From: Leucaena leucocephala
Lineage: Eukaryota > Streptophyta > Magnoliopsida > Fabales > Fabaceae
Length of the DNA: 64,000 nt
Reading direction: 5' to 3'
Assembly (NCBI GenBank): GCA_037074615.1
Contig: CM073569.1
Coordinates: forward strand, 3,602,001-3,666,000
The translations under genes were made by a program, and so were the position numbers. Shown here piece by piece: positions 46,963 through 59,966 of the stretch (the first letter of the stretch is position 1; each line of letters starts with the position of its first letter). The notes under the pieces are model-generated. The model made no database searches. It was not told the DNA's origin and saw nothing but the letters and a program-made list of their open reading frames with translations.

Positions 46963-49482
46963 GTTCGCATGGAATAAAACAAACATTTAAGCGAAAATAA
47001 TATATATTTATTTGGTGGATTGTGCAGAAACAAAAATAAAAAAATAATAATGACGTATGCATGTAAATAAATCCTTGCTTGGCGAGTGGATCGTTCCTAA
47101 CTTTGATATCCCACGATAATGTGGTTTAAATATGTTATCCAAAAGATATGGACAGCCACTTTTAGGAAAATGATCTTTGAACCCTAAAATTTGCAATATA
47201 TCACATGCTCTGTTCCTTTTTATTAATTATATAAATTATATATTTTGTATTAGACTTATGGATATATTAATATTTAAAAATTATTATCAATATTTATTGA
47301 TAATAGAATCAAGATATAAAAAAATTGATCATCAACTCAATTAATTTAGTTTAAGTAATTTTGTATCATCGTCTTATATTAAAAATTAAATATTTTATAT
47401 AAATAAGATAAAAAATGATATGATATAAATACCATTTTCTTCAAATTAAATTATTAAGGGTTGTGCTTTGAAAAAAAAAAAGGTTATTAAGGTTTGGATA
47501 TATTAAGATATCCACATTACTAAGCAATGTGCATGAAAATCATTCTATATTTGTATGTCCTGTAGCCGTACAATTCACTAATCGTGCAATGATTTTGAAT
47601 TAGTGATATAATATCTACAGATTAATTAATAGGATGAAGCAAAAAGTATAGAAAAAAAATCCAAAGTTGAGCTGGCATTATTTTGACCAATGCTTATATT
47701 TCTTACATAACGTATCCTCTGTAAACATGAGCTTGAAATTTAAAAAAAAAAAAATCAAATCATAGGTAGGTAAACAAATAGGAGCACAAATCCCTATAAA
47801 ATCTTATGAGATTACAGCTCATTTCGTGTCAATAATAATAAAAAGAATATCAAATGATATTATTTGCCAAAAATAGGTGTCGAATTTTAGGAAAAGAAAA
47901 AAAGGGAAAAATAAAATACAGTGAAATGGCATAACGCAGAGCACACGAGACAGCACGTGTATGATATCGCTTCCAACAAGATTAGCATAGATCCTCTGTC
48001 CCCCCAAAGTCGTTATTACAATTTACCAAGCCACACAAAACGACACCTTCTCTCTCCATCTTTATTACTCCCCTCTGATTTTTTCTAGCATCCATAGAAA
48101 CAGATATTCTCTTCTTCCTTTTTTTTTCAATGCGAATTGTGCCTTTTTAACGAAATTTTATCAAATATTTTTTATATTTATAAATCCATATTTGTTCTAT
48201 AAAATAAATTATCTATTTTTTATGATTTTTTAGAACTATATGAAGGTATTTTTATTTTGAAAAATTACACCAATTTCTTTTAAACTAAAAATAAATTATT
48301 TTAGAACATATGTTTGAAATACACAATTTTTCACTCTATATTTGAAAATTTCTATACAATATATAAAATTTATAAATATTTTTATAATTTATTTTTAAGA
48401 TTATATAGCACCTAATATCCTGATATTATTTCTTATATGCATCAAGTATCCTAATTTTATTTATGATACAATTTTACCTATAACTTTTTTAATTTAGTGT
48501 AATTTTATATATAATCTTTTTAATTTGGTACAATTTTACATATAATCTTATTTATAAAATACTAAAAATTATACCAAATTAAAAAAATTATGGATAAAAT
48601 TATACTACAAATAAAATTAAAATACAGGATATATATGAGAAATAATATTAAGATATTAGATGCTATATAACCCTTAATTTTATAGTGGATAAAGTTTGTA
48701 TAACTTTTAAAATACAAATTTATTAAATTAAAAATAAATTACTATATTTTTTAAAATATTATTTTATTAAAAATAATTATATTTAAAATATTATTTGACC
48801 TTAATATAAATATTTTTTTAAAAAAAAATTAATTTATTATATCATGACCTAACTAAGAATTTCACATCAGTAGTTTATAAGATAAAGGTTTATTATAGGC
48901 CATATGAAATCAAACGGTAAGAGTTGGAACGTTGGCGTATTACATGGTGTAGACTTGGGGAGGTGACGGCGCCGTTTCGCGGTTGACCTGCCGTCAACTC
49001 CTGGGCATCATCTTTTTCCTAGAAGCCGACCAGTTACGATGACGGACACTCTCAAATCCCGAAGATTGACCAAACTCTCGTCAATCCCTGCGAGATATCG
49101 CTGGGCGAGTGGGGACCCGGGAGAAAGGAAAGAAAAGAAAAGTCGCTGATATGGAGATCGCGCCCAAGTGGATTTCAGAATCTCAGCGCCATGTCTCATA
49201 TTTTCAAAAAGAAATAAACAAAACCAAGAGAGAGAAGATTTTGGGATTTCTTAGTGAGAGAAAGATTTGATCTTTCGGAAAGAGACTTTTATATTTTGCA
49301 GAGAAAGTGAAACACCCAGCACACACATACTTACATTTTCGACAGATCATTCCAGAACAAACAACCTTATTACATGTTACACCGCATATAACGTTTTAGC
49401 TCCCTCCTCTGAAAACCTACCCTTTTCCCTCCTCTTCCTCTTCCTCCTCCTCTTCTTCTAGCTACTTCCAACGGCGTCGTTT
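46963..49482. other. Intergenic and promoter side of the response regulator
   Basis: AT-rich to 48880, with the palindromic element at 48430-48640. It then becomes less AT-rich towards the response regulator, with TTGACC and GTCAAC elements near 48982-48996 and a CT-rich leader at 49420-49460. AAGATTTT at 49235-49242 fits the core binding site reported for type-B response regulators. The small minus frame 49008-49199 is not supported. Confidence 0.5.
48430..48640. mobile_element. Palindromic MITE-like element, copy 2
   Basis: Same palindrome as at 26160-26350: left arm with AATTTTATTTATGATACAAT, right arm with AATTATACTACAAATAAAAT, and a central TTATTTATAAAATACTAAAA. It is more AT-rich and diverged. 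Confidence 0.6.
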
Positions 49483-50538
49483 ATGGAGGTCTGTGATCTA
49501 TTGCCGTCAGATTCCGAGGAGGTTCATGTCTTGGCCGTCGATGACAGCCTCATCGATCGGAAAGTCATCGAGCGCTTGCTCAGGATTTCAGCTTGTAAAG
49601 GTGTGTGTGTGGAAAGGAAAATGGGGTTTTCGGTGTTTGTTCTTCAGTTTATCTGATTTTCTCTGTTTGGGAAATCGCAGTCACTGCTGTGGACAGCGGA
49701 ATAAGAGCTCTGCAATTCCTTGGACTCGACGACCAGAAATCTCCTTCCGAATTGGACGGCTTTGATGTGAGGAATTTAATTTCCATCGATTTTATTTTCC
49801 TCCAAAATTTTATTTTCCTCAAATGGAAAACTAACTCCATGCTTAATTAGCAGGGCTTAAAGGTGGATCTAATCATCACTGACTACTGCATGCCTGGGAT
49901 GACCGGCTATGAATTACTCAAGAAAATCAAGGTCAGGAAATTCTCTTCTTCTTCTTTTTTCAAATCCCCACATTATAATTTGAAATTCCCATAATTTTCT
50001 AAGTTGAAAAATGTTAATCTGGATCAGGAATCTTCCACCTTCAGAGAAATTCCAGTGGTGATCATGTCCTCTGAAAAGGTTTTGCCCCGAATAGACAGGT
50101 ACACACACAGCGTATTTACGAAAGATTAATTAAAATTAATTTGAATTTGAATTATTTAATAAAATGGAAAAAATTGGAACATGTAGGTGTTTGGAAGAAG
50201 GGGCAGAGGATTTCATAGTGAAGCCGGTGAAGTTATCAGACGTGAAGCGGTTAAGGGATTACATGACGACAAGAGAAGTTAAGGCGGGAAGTCAGGAGAG
50301 AGAAGGCGAAAACGGCGTCAGGTTCACCAGAAGAAGGCTGACGGAATCCTCTGATCTGGATTCATCGCCGCCGTCCGTTACCTCCTCGTCATCTGCACTG
50401 TCATCGTCGCCGTCATCACCGTCGGATTTAGCCTCGTCGTCCCCGTCGCCGCCGTTGTCCCCCTCCCCTTCACCTTCACCTTCACCTTCGGCGCTCGATT
50501 CTCCGATCAGACGGCTTAGAATGACCACCACCGATTGA
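49483..50538 (+). CDS. Type-A cytokinin response regulator (ARR3/4-like)
   Basis: Five exons, all GT-AG: 49483-49600, 49681-49766, 49854-49931, 50028-50098 and 50187-50538, giving 234 residues. The receiver domain spans about 14-145 with the acidic pair Asp20/Asp21, the phospho-acceptor Asp78 in IITDYCMPGMTGYELL, the conserved VVIMSSEK segment and Lys130 in VKPVKL. There is no GARP DNA-binding domain, which makes it type A rather than type B. The C-terminal tail is long and Ser/Pro-rich (repeated SPSPSP), ending RRLRMTTTD, in the style of ARR3/ARR4. By family, it takes phosphate from histidine phosphotransfer proteins and dampens cytokinin signalling. All catalytic residues are present. The start is fixed by the family-typical N-terminus and exon 1 frame. 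Confidence 0.95.
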
Positions 50539-53500
50539 CTATTAGTAATAATGATGATAATGATAAAATGTTTTATGTTCAGTTCACGCTCCTTCTCTCC
50601 AGGGAGCGTCCCTGCAGTATGTACGTTTCTAATTTTCTTTTCTTTATGTTTATTATTGGATGTATTGTTTTTCTGCTGCTCACAGGATTCAAACTTGATG
50701 AAACTGCAATCACCCCTTAATATTAATAACGGTTTTTGTTGCGTTATCCTGCTTTTCAATTTGGTTTATAGTTATAATATTATGTTAGAGATGGTTATGA
50801 CTTATAAGTTAAGACAAGGTTTACATAATACTCAAAATCTCGTCAATTTATTTAATCAAAACATAATTTGTAAAGTTTATTTAAAATACTTGAAAATTCG
50901 CTGTAGCAAATTAAATTCTAAAAAAAGTGGATTAGAGTATGGAAGGTGGAATTTGAAGTTATATGATAAGGAAGGAATTGCATGTTTGTGTATTGAACTA
51001 ACTTTTCCTAATCCATGGATAGCAAGGGATGTGATTGAATGATTAAGGAGGATGCAGAGGTAGAGGAGAACTTCTGTGAGTTTTGGAATGATGGGGGCAA
51101 TAAGAAATTAGTTGATAACTGAGGGTTAAGTTATATTCCTCCCGCACTTAATGTAGGAATTATTTGAGGAGTTATTTTATCATAAATATAAGATATATTT
51201 TTTATATTTATTATTTTTTTTAAAATTATTTTTATTAATACTCCTTCAACAATAATTAAATAAAAGATATAGGGATAGAGTTAAAGAAGATGATTATAAT
51301 ATTTAAAAAAATGATATATATTAACTTACTTAACTAATTTGTTTAATTTAATCAATTTAATTAAATAAATCATAATCTTACACCAAGGACATGAGGGGTA
51401 GCATTTCAAAGGGTGGGGGAAAGTAAACTGAATTTGTATATATTATATATATGAAGAGAAAAGGGGATAATATAATTATATGTGTGAAGTTGATACCTTA
51501 TCTTGTGAGGCATACAAGATTAGTGGTATTGAATGTAAGGGAGTGAGAAGTGAAAGGAGGAGAAAGAATGATGAGAAAGAGAGGGAATAAGAGAGGAAGA
51601 GGAAAAGAATAAAAAGAAGGGGCAAGGAGGGTGTCCCCCCAAATGAAGGGTAATGGGGCTATTGTACTGCTGTATTGGTCTATACTTGTACCAAACGTGC
51701 CAGGCTTGCCTTCTATAATGGCCTCCTCTATGCTCTCACTCCTCCCTTCATTTTTTTTACATATTTTCCAGGTCAAATGCCTCTTCTGTGCATTTATATT
51801 ATCCTTTTTTTTTAGAATAGTTGAGGTAATATTTGTGAATTTTTATATAGTTATTTTATAATTAGTATTATTGAATTATATTCGAGTTGAATAAGATCGG
51901 GATAATTTTGCAAAAATATTTCCCCCTAAATCTCATACACTTATATCTAAAATAAAATATCGTGTTAAACAATTAGAGTTCATTTTATTCTAATTATTAT
52001 TTGTTGTGCTATTTATGATTTCTAAATAATATGAATTGTGACAAACTTTATCTCTTATGTTAATATCAATTGTTGTTCTTAATTTGAATTTAATTATTAA
52101 AATTCATAAAATAATTGGAGTGAGTAGAGTGTTATGACCTAGAGATCATGACATTAAATTTGAAAAACAATCATTTTTTTTATAGAGTAAAGTTACATAC
52201 ATATATCCCTATCATATTTTTACTTAATAGGAGCATTATGCATTTAGCTGCTTATTTATTTATTAAAGTTCATAAAATAATCCCAACCTATGGAGTGCAG
52301 AACCATATATACAAGAGTTGATAATGAAATATCCATCTATTTACTTTAAATGATAATAGTCTAACACAATTGATACATAATAAAGTTTATTAAATATGAT
52401 GTTATAAATTTAAATTAGTTTATATATATAATAAATATTTTTATTAAAAAATAAAATTTATTTTAATAATTTTTACATCTCGTAATCATTAATATATAAC
52501 TATAATATTACCTTAATATAACAAAAGAAAAGGGGACCCGAGAGCAACAATAACATGAGGTTTGAGATGAAACTGTGTTATATATGACTTGTGAAAACTG
52601 TGAATATTCTTACAAATTTATTTATTACAATATTATATATATAAATGCATATATAAAAATAATCTTTGAAGAATAACTCTCTCTCACTCGCTGATTTTTG
52701 TGTCGCGAAAACTCTGGAACATAAAGATCCAAAGATCGTGAGGGACAAGCTGCACCAACCTTATACTGTTTGGGCTATCCGTTTGTTTCATCCTTTTTGC
52801 CCTTTTCTTTTCTTCTTTTTCAAATGCTCCCTTTTCCCAAGCTTTTTGAGTTTTTAATATCCACGTAGGCTGCCCTTATTTTCACTTTTTACTGCTTACA
52901 TATACCGTGATCCGGCCAGATTTTTAAGAGGTCGGCTTTTCAGAATCCCTTTTTCTTATAAAACAAAAAAGGAAAGGAAATTCACCAACCTGTGTACAGT
53001 TCAAAATGATTTAATTAATCACTAACCAGGCACCCCTCGCGCCAAAGAAAGTGTTTTTTGTCATTTTCTCTCCCGGTCCCTTGCAAACCCCCCCAAAAAA
53101 AAGTCCTAATTTTTTGCTTAGCATAACATGCCAATATGTCCATACATGCGCATATATATATATATATATATATATTGCTTAGTCTCCATGTTTTACTCTA
53201 TAAATATTTTTCTATTAGAAATAATCATATTTAAAATACTGTCAGATATTAAATATTATTATATTTTTTAATAAAAATTTAAATTTTAATTCATCAAGTT
53301 GTGAAAAATGAGCCCATTCTATTATATTTAATTATTATTGGTAGTCTCATGTCCAGTATTAACAAAATTAAATGAGTTTGCTATAGGAAACATGCTTTTA
53401 GAAACCTTTTTTCAATCCATATAAGTTAGGGTTTATTTATAATAATAACTTTGAAGTACAATGATATGAATTTTTTTTTATAAGTTTAATCCATATGAGA

Positions 53501-53934
53501 GGCTATGAGTTTGACCATATTTATAGTTTCAAACTTAATATATATCCTTTTAAATTAAGATATAGCTTGATATAAATTTTATATTTTGACACGAATATAA
53601 ATCAATATTGAATGACATTGATATTGTTTAAAACAAGAAAAATCGATGAGTAAGTTTTGAAGGAGGGCTGAGAGAGGAGAGGGAATAAGAGATTATAATC
53701 TCAAACAGTAGATGGGCCGGGCCAGAGGACAAGCGTGAAGATCAGAACAGTTGTGTTGGGGCCCATGAAACCCAAATATGAGGGAGCAGAATATAACAAC
53801 GAAATAGACAATGTTTCTTGTAATTATGAGCTTAGTATCTTGCAGGGGGGCCCAAAATCTCATGTCCTTTTACAGATCATCATCGTGGAAGTATTTAAAA
53901 TATATTTTATTTTTAGGGAGTATCAATTTATTTT
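50539..53934. other. Intergenic, no gene seen
   Basis: Begins with the 3' untranslated region of the response regulator; a 163-codon frame at 50551-51042 overlaps it and has no domain. The rest is AT-rich with a MITE at 51134-51385 and an AT repeat at about 53153-53175. Confidence 0.55.
51134..51385. mobile_element. Stowaway-like MITE
   Basis: Shares ATCATAAATATAAGATATAT, ATACTCCTTCAACAATAATT and the ACTTAACTAATTTGTTTAAT block with the elements at 11237 and 44895. Confidence 0.55.
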
Positions 53935-54105
53935 AGTTTTAATCACAGCACTGAGGGAAGTATTCTAACTCCTAGATGCTTAGATTTAATACTTGAGAGT
54001 AATTGACAGCTTGCTCTACCCGATATTAGTATCACTTAGGAGGAAAGGAGGTTTCGTCTTGCCTTTGCCCTTAGATCATAAGTAAGTCTAATTTTTTTTC
54101 TAAAA
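53935..54105 (-). repeat. Dispersed repeat family R1, copy d
   Basis: Contains GCTTGCTCTACCCGATATTA, GTATCACTTAGGAGGAAAGG and AGGTTTCGTCTTGCC; one of the clearest copies together with 42925-43110. Confidence 0.65.
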
Positions 54106-54494
54106 TTTTTTATAAGAAAAAGAACGTATTTCTTTCTCACTCATTTCATGGTTGGCAAAAAATAATCAATTAAATAACAACGATACGTTAAATCACCACA
54201 TGATTTGTTTGATTTTGCTAACAACAACACGTTAAATCTGGGCCTCCTTTATTATTTGTTCACTTGAGACAAGCCACTAAGAGTTAATTATGTTGGCCAT
54301 ATATACTCAGACCCCTTTGCCTCTGATCTCCTTTTATTTCAATCTACGAAGTTATTATTATTATATTCCTACTTGACCAATATGGGTTGATTTAGGTGGT
54401 AAAATGGGAATCATAATGATATAGTTGCCTAATTAAGAAAGATTTAACCCTAATTACTCACCATCCACTAATCACCCCTCTTGTAGCAAATTCC

Positions 54495-54724
54495 TACTAT
54501 CCTTAACATAAGAGCTAATTAATTTTTTTAAGTAAATTAAAGAAATCAAATAAATAAATTATAATAAATATAATAGCTAGTTGACTGATTTGGGTAGATT
54601 AAAGAGTATATAATATGAATTTATTTTAAATGATTGAATTGGGCTATAATTAATCGATTTATTTAATTTATTTAATTTACTCAAAAAAATTAATCAACTC
54701 TTATATTAAGGATTAGAAGGAGTA
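54495..54724. mobile_element. MITE with long inverted ends
   Basis: A 230-bp element. The left end TACTATCCTTAACATAAGAG and the right end (reverse complement TACTCCTTCTAATCCTTAAT) form inverted repeats that extend inwards for over 50 bp (TTAATTTTTTTAAGTAAATT). Same family as 45719-45956. Confidence 0.65.
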
Positions 54725-57700
54725 TAATTTATGTAGCTATTCTTCGACCATAATTACTTCTTTGATATTCATAATGAGAAAATCTTACTCAATGTGCTGT
54801 CTAGTCTCCTTCACATTCTCGGCATCATTAATTCTCAGCTCTTGGTTTTGATGAAGCATGAAAATAAGTATTCTTCATCTCTCTTGGACTCTCTCCTTTC
54901 CAATGTTTTGGTTATGGGAAGGGGGTTATGTGAAAATTGTGATTTGTCGCCCTATCATACTTTTGTTTGCTCTGTCATTCTCTTGACATAATAATAGATA
55001 TAAGCAATATACTTTGTACTCTGTTACTAAGTAAGTAGTGAAATGGAGTTGACTAGGATGGCATGATGTTGAACTTAACCTGGCGAGATCCATCCTTAAC
55101 CCAACTCGTGTGCATCCCAAACCTTATAAAAGCACTTAACGAAGCACTGGTTGCAAAGAAATTACTAAAATTGGATGAAAAATATGATTTTGCCTTGGTA
55201 CAGGGAGACCCAATTATGGAATCAAGTATTATGAATTTTGGGATTTGAGTGAAATCGGTACCTAATTGGAGGTAGTGAATCCCTTGTTACTCAACTCAAC
55301 TACCATTGGTAGAGGGAGTATTATAGAGAGGATGATGAAGGTACGTAGATGTTGAGGAGTTAGAAGCAGCATTGAAGAGTCCTACATAAATGAATGAATA
55401 CACAGCCACCTAACTTGGAAGCATGTGGCGGTTGCTTGGTTCCACATTGATGATATCTTCAATATGCTTTGGATTCTCAAGGGCCACCCGTGTGTATTGA
55501 AATGGATAATGAGATCTCTTATTCAAAGCTATTCTTCTTCAGTAATTGTGGTATACCACTACGGGTTGTATTACAAGTCACTTGAAAGAGAAATATAAGT
55601 TATTTAGAGAATTATTAATGATTATTTTTTAATTCTACCCACATTTAATTTTTGTTGGAGAGAGAGAGAGAGAGGTGATAATGATGTTATAAATATATAG
55701 AGAAACATTTTTAATAAGAAAAATTTTTAAAAAAATTATTAATTTAAGACATTTAATAGTATATAAGAATGAATTACAAATAAATTATATTAAGGATTAG
55801 GAACGGAGTGGCATATGTACTTTAAGTTCTATAAGTTGTTAGCTTGGTTTTATTTTTAACATTAGATGTGTCTATTTTTATTTTTTATTTTTTTAGTATA
55901 AGAAATTTTTAGAAAAGGATCGTGTTTACCTACGATCTTAATGTAGGGTAAAATTTTCCTTCCTCCTAAGCAATATCAATATCGAGCAGGGCGAACTATC
56001 TATTATCCTCGAACATAAACTTAAATATCTAAAAATTAAAATACCTCTTTAAATATTATGATTAGAATTATAATAAAATTATATTTTTTAAAATTAAACA
56101 TGCTCCGAATAATAAGGGCGGTTAGATGTGTCTATTTGTGGTGCTGTACGGTTGTGTTATATTGAATGAAAGTACTGTTGGCCCAAAAACAAAAGCTCAT
56201 AGTACCATGTTGTGATTATTTTGTACTCCTCACAATGTGAATGCAAGGACATCACTATTCTGTTTAATAGGCAAGTCATTTTTGTACTTCACTCTCATTC
56301 ATGCTATTCTAAGCTGCCTCCCTTTTCCCATTCAAGATTCCTTCAACCAACATTATTAAGGTTTGATTAAGTTAATAATAAATTAATAATCCCGGCCAGG
56401 TAATGACAACGTACAGTTTCTTTTATAAAGACTCTAAGGTAATGGGGATTAATTTAATTGGCAGTTCTAACCTTTTTGTAATGCAATTATTATTCTTAAG
56501 TATAGTTAGACTTAAAGAGTATTTGAATTAATTTTTAGATGTAATTTTAGATAAATATGTGAGAGAAGTTTAGTATAAAAATATTTTTAAATTATGGTTT
56601 GAGGGTTTTTCAAATACGCCCTTAAATAGAAATAATTTGCTTAATATAATGTTTTTTGGTTGATAACAAGGTCAAGAGAAGTGATCTTGCTTAAGGGTAA
56701 TTGTGTCTATTCCACCTAACCTGGTCAAGAATCATGATTGGTTAATAGCTATTACGATTCGTTTTGTTACAATTTTTAAATTATATTGTTATTGCGACAC
56801 TGACGTTTTTGTAATTAGTGAGAACTCATACAATAGGTGGCTATAGACATGTATGGTTTGAGAATATGAAAGCTTATGAAGAGAGATGTCTTAAATGTAG
56901 TGGCTCGTATAAATTAAATATCTTTGAACATGAAACCATAAAATGGAAGAAAGAAAGTCAGAGTCAATATCATTCTGAGATATGATTAGAAGGAGATAAA
57001 AGAGAGGTCAAAAGTGGTAAATGGGTTGTACTTGTGGAATAGAAAGAGGAAGATGCGAGGCAGGCAGAGCATGGCTTCTCTACAGACAATGACTCGGTCC
57101 AAATTAGCAGATAGCAGCCCCCCCATAAGGTTTTTTGTTTTACGATCTCTGGAGACATATCCGAAGCAAATTCTTTAGGGATACGAAGGATTTCAATAAA
57201 GACTGCTTACTTTCCTAAGTGGTAGACAAATTAATCAAATAAATGAAGCCAGCAGATTTACTAATAATTTTCCTAAGATTTTTTGACCGAATAACCCAGA
57301 AGTCATGAAGAATTCCCCAAATTTCAACTTCTCAAAACATTGCATGAGCCACCTAGATAGCAAGAGAAAGTATAGCGCAAAAATTAACATTGAACATAAA
57401 TTTAAAATATTATTAAATACTAAATATAAATATATCTCATAATAAATATTTAAATATTAATTCATCCTGGTATCAACTAACCGACACCCTCAACTTGAGG
57501 ATCCTAAAAATGAAGATAGGATCACAAGATAGGCTGCCAATCAACTTTCGAAGTCCATGAAATGTTTGAAAACGTTTTGTGTGGCCCAATGGCTGGTCCA
57601 TTTTATTAATTGATTGCTAAGTTTTTAACCAAATGTGATTTTTTTTAAAAGATATAATTAGAGTCATTTAAGGAGGGAAGTCATTTATGGGTTTTGCATA

Positions 57701-58780
57701 TTTGAAGCCCTTAAATGGGAGGCACATTTCAACGCCATATTCGGTGAGTTGGAGTCAATGGGAAGGGAAGGAGGGGTTGGGTTGGCTTAGAATTGAAGTC
57801 AGAATGATCGGCTCACCGTTCACACTCTTAATTGCTTTCAGGGAAGAAAGGCTTTTTTGTTTCCATTCATTTTCTTTTCTTGGTTTCCTGAATTACCCAT
57901 TGATTTTGATTTGTGTGTGAAAGCTGACATTGGTCCAAGGGAAGGACCACACGCTCCTTCTTGTTTTTCCCCCTGAAAATAACTATTAGATTTCCTATTT
58001 AATTATACTCTTATTTATAAAAAATGTATAAAAGATAATAAATAGAGTATTTTAATGGGGTTAAAAATAAAGAGACCTATTTAAAATTTTAAATAAAAAA
58101 TTATTTTTTATATTTAGAATTAAAGATTATTCTTTATAGAAAGGATTGTATGGAGTAATTACTTACTTGTTCTAAAATTTTTGGTTGATTATATTTATTT
58201 TTTATAGTGATTTTCCTATTTTTTAACACGATCCCCGTGTCTCCAAAGTAGCTACCCCACCTTCTTTTCCTTTCATTTACTCCATCATTTTAATTTAAAA
58301 GAAAAAGGAAATTACACGATCTTTTCTTCTTTTTTTTAAAAAAAACAGTTTGTTAAAATTACGTAAACTTTCCATGTATTTTAAAATATATCCACTTTTT
58401 CGATTAGCAGAAGGATATTTGATGTCTCTATCCACTTTAAATGCATACACGCATGCATGCTTGATTTAGTTAACGCGTTTTCGCCAACAAAATTATATGT
58501 TTGATAAAATATAAGAGAATATTTTTGGGAGAAGGGGAAATTGTGTAGAATAGGCCCAAAGCAAAAGTAAATTTTGCGGGAATTTTGGAAGTAATTTTTT
58601 AAAAATTTAAAGTCAGACTCAGAAATGTAAATTTTTTAATTAATTGATATGGAGTGTGACATTGCTAATTTCAACTACTTCCCCAACAGAAAGCGGATTT
58701 GGTGAGCCACTCTGATCACTCGTCAAAATTGGCATGGCATGGCCTAAAGACCGTGGTCACAAGGCAATTCATTTGGCTCT
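54725..58780. other. Intergenic, no gene seen
   Basis: Mixed AT-rich DNA with the R1 copy at 55925-56115 and a GA repeat near 55660-55673. Small frames at 54794-54991, 55063-55248, 56970-57158 and 57687-57920 lack recognisable similarity or codon structure, so none is called. Confidence 0.5.
55925..56115 (+). repeat. Dispersed repeat family R1, copy e
   Basis: Contains TCCTTCCTCCTAAGCAATAT, CAATATCGAGCAGGGCGAAC and TATCTATTATCCTCGAACAT, in the same orientation as the copy at 22443. Confidence 0.6.
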
Positions 58781-58796
58781 AAGTTCTAGAATTTAT

Positions 58797-58980
58797 TAAC
58801 TGGGGGTTAGTCCGAGTGATAAGCAGTTTGGTATCGCTTAAGTGAGGTTTCGAGTTCGAGTCTTGGCGTATGCAGAAAATTTCCGTTAGGAGACTCACCT
58901 ACCATAGACAGGTGCGCGACGCGGGTCTAATTTGGATATAGTCGAGGCAAAATTCTAATAAATTGAGTATACAACAAAAA
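58797..58980 (+). mobile_element. tRNA-derived SINE, copy 1
   Basis: A body of about 184 bp starting CTGGGGGTTAGTCCGAGTGA with a tRNA-like head (B box GAGTTCGAGTC), a conserved middle (AGACTCACCTACCATAG; GCGCGACGCGGGTC) and a terminal A run. Flanking direct repeats of 16 nt match at 13 positions (AGTTCTAGAATTTATT near 58782; AGTTGTAGAATTCAAT near 58982), showing retroposition. Confidence 0.8.
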
Positions 58981-59178
58981 AAGTTGTAGAATTCAATCGT
59001 TTACTCCTTATTTTAAATTATTTAATATTTAAATCTATAATAAGATGTGTTACTGCCTTCTCAAAGTTTTGGACACTCAAAGTCAAATGTTAAGGATAGA
59101 GATCCTTTCAGATAGTTTTAAATGGACCAAGCTACTAATGTTTAATAAACTTTCCACCATTGAATAACTTAATTATAT

Positions 59179-59370
59179 ATTAGTAACGGGGTTACTCTGA
59201 GTAGTAAGTGACTCTATATTATTTAAGCGAGATCTCGAGTTTGAATTTTTACGTATGTAAAAAATTTCTGTTAGAAGACTCACATACCATAACCAAATAC
59301 GCGACGCGGGTCGGATCCGAATATAGTTGAGATAAAATTTCGGTGAACCAGATAGATAATAAAAAAAAAG
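59179..59370 (+). mobile_element. tRNA-derived SINE, copy 2
   Basis: Same family as the copy about 200 bp upstream: shared AGACTCACATACCATA, GCGACGCGGGTC, GAATATAGTTGAG and a 3' A run. It has a perfect target-site duplication TTAATTATAT (59169-59178 and 59371-59380). The head is more diverged (GAGTTTGAAT in place of the B box). Confidence 0.8.
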
Positions 59371-59966
59371 TTAATTATATTAAACTTGATTTGTGATTTT
59401 CTTTTGTAGACAAGAGTTACTTAAGCATTCTTTTTTAAATCATGGAAGTAAATGACATTCTCTAAATTCTTATCGAAAATTTTAATATTGTTTTATGGGA
59501 ATTCCTTTGGCAATACTAGCCTTTATAACTATAATCTAGTTTTCCTTTGCATTGTATGAAGTATAAAATATGATTTATACTCTTTAAAATTGATGACTAT
59601 AATGTAATTTATTATAAATTTGACATTACAAAGTCATTTAAATTTTTTAGAATTTGGGTATTGATATATAATTTTTCCCAAAATCCCGTCCCTGTCACCC
59701 AGCTGCAAGTCCCGCATGGCATTTTAAAAGTACCAAATTACCCCTAAACTATGACTTTACTGTTGGTCATTTCGTGGAAGGCCGCATAGTCCCCGGAAGC
59801 TAACCATAATTAACCGTTTCCGAGTTTTTTTTTTTTTTTTGAATTTGTCATAAATATACAAAACCAAATAGCCCAAGGAAAAAAAACACAAAGGGTCAAA
59901 ACTTAGCAATGAACAAGAAAACTCCAATATCCCATTCTGTTGTAGTAAGCTTTGGCATAATCTTCC

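Noticed and set aside
50551..51042. 163-codon plus frame downstream of the response regulator
   Set aside because: Starts inside the response regulator 3' untranslated region, low-complexity hydrophobic and Asn/Lys-rich, no recognisable domain.
57687..57920. 77-codon plus frame in less AT-rich DNA
   Set aside because: No domain, signal peptide or paralogue recognised; insufficient to call a gene.
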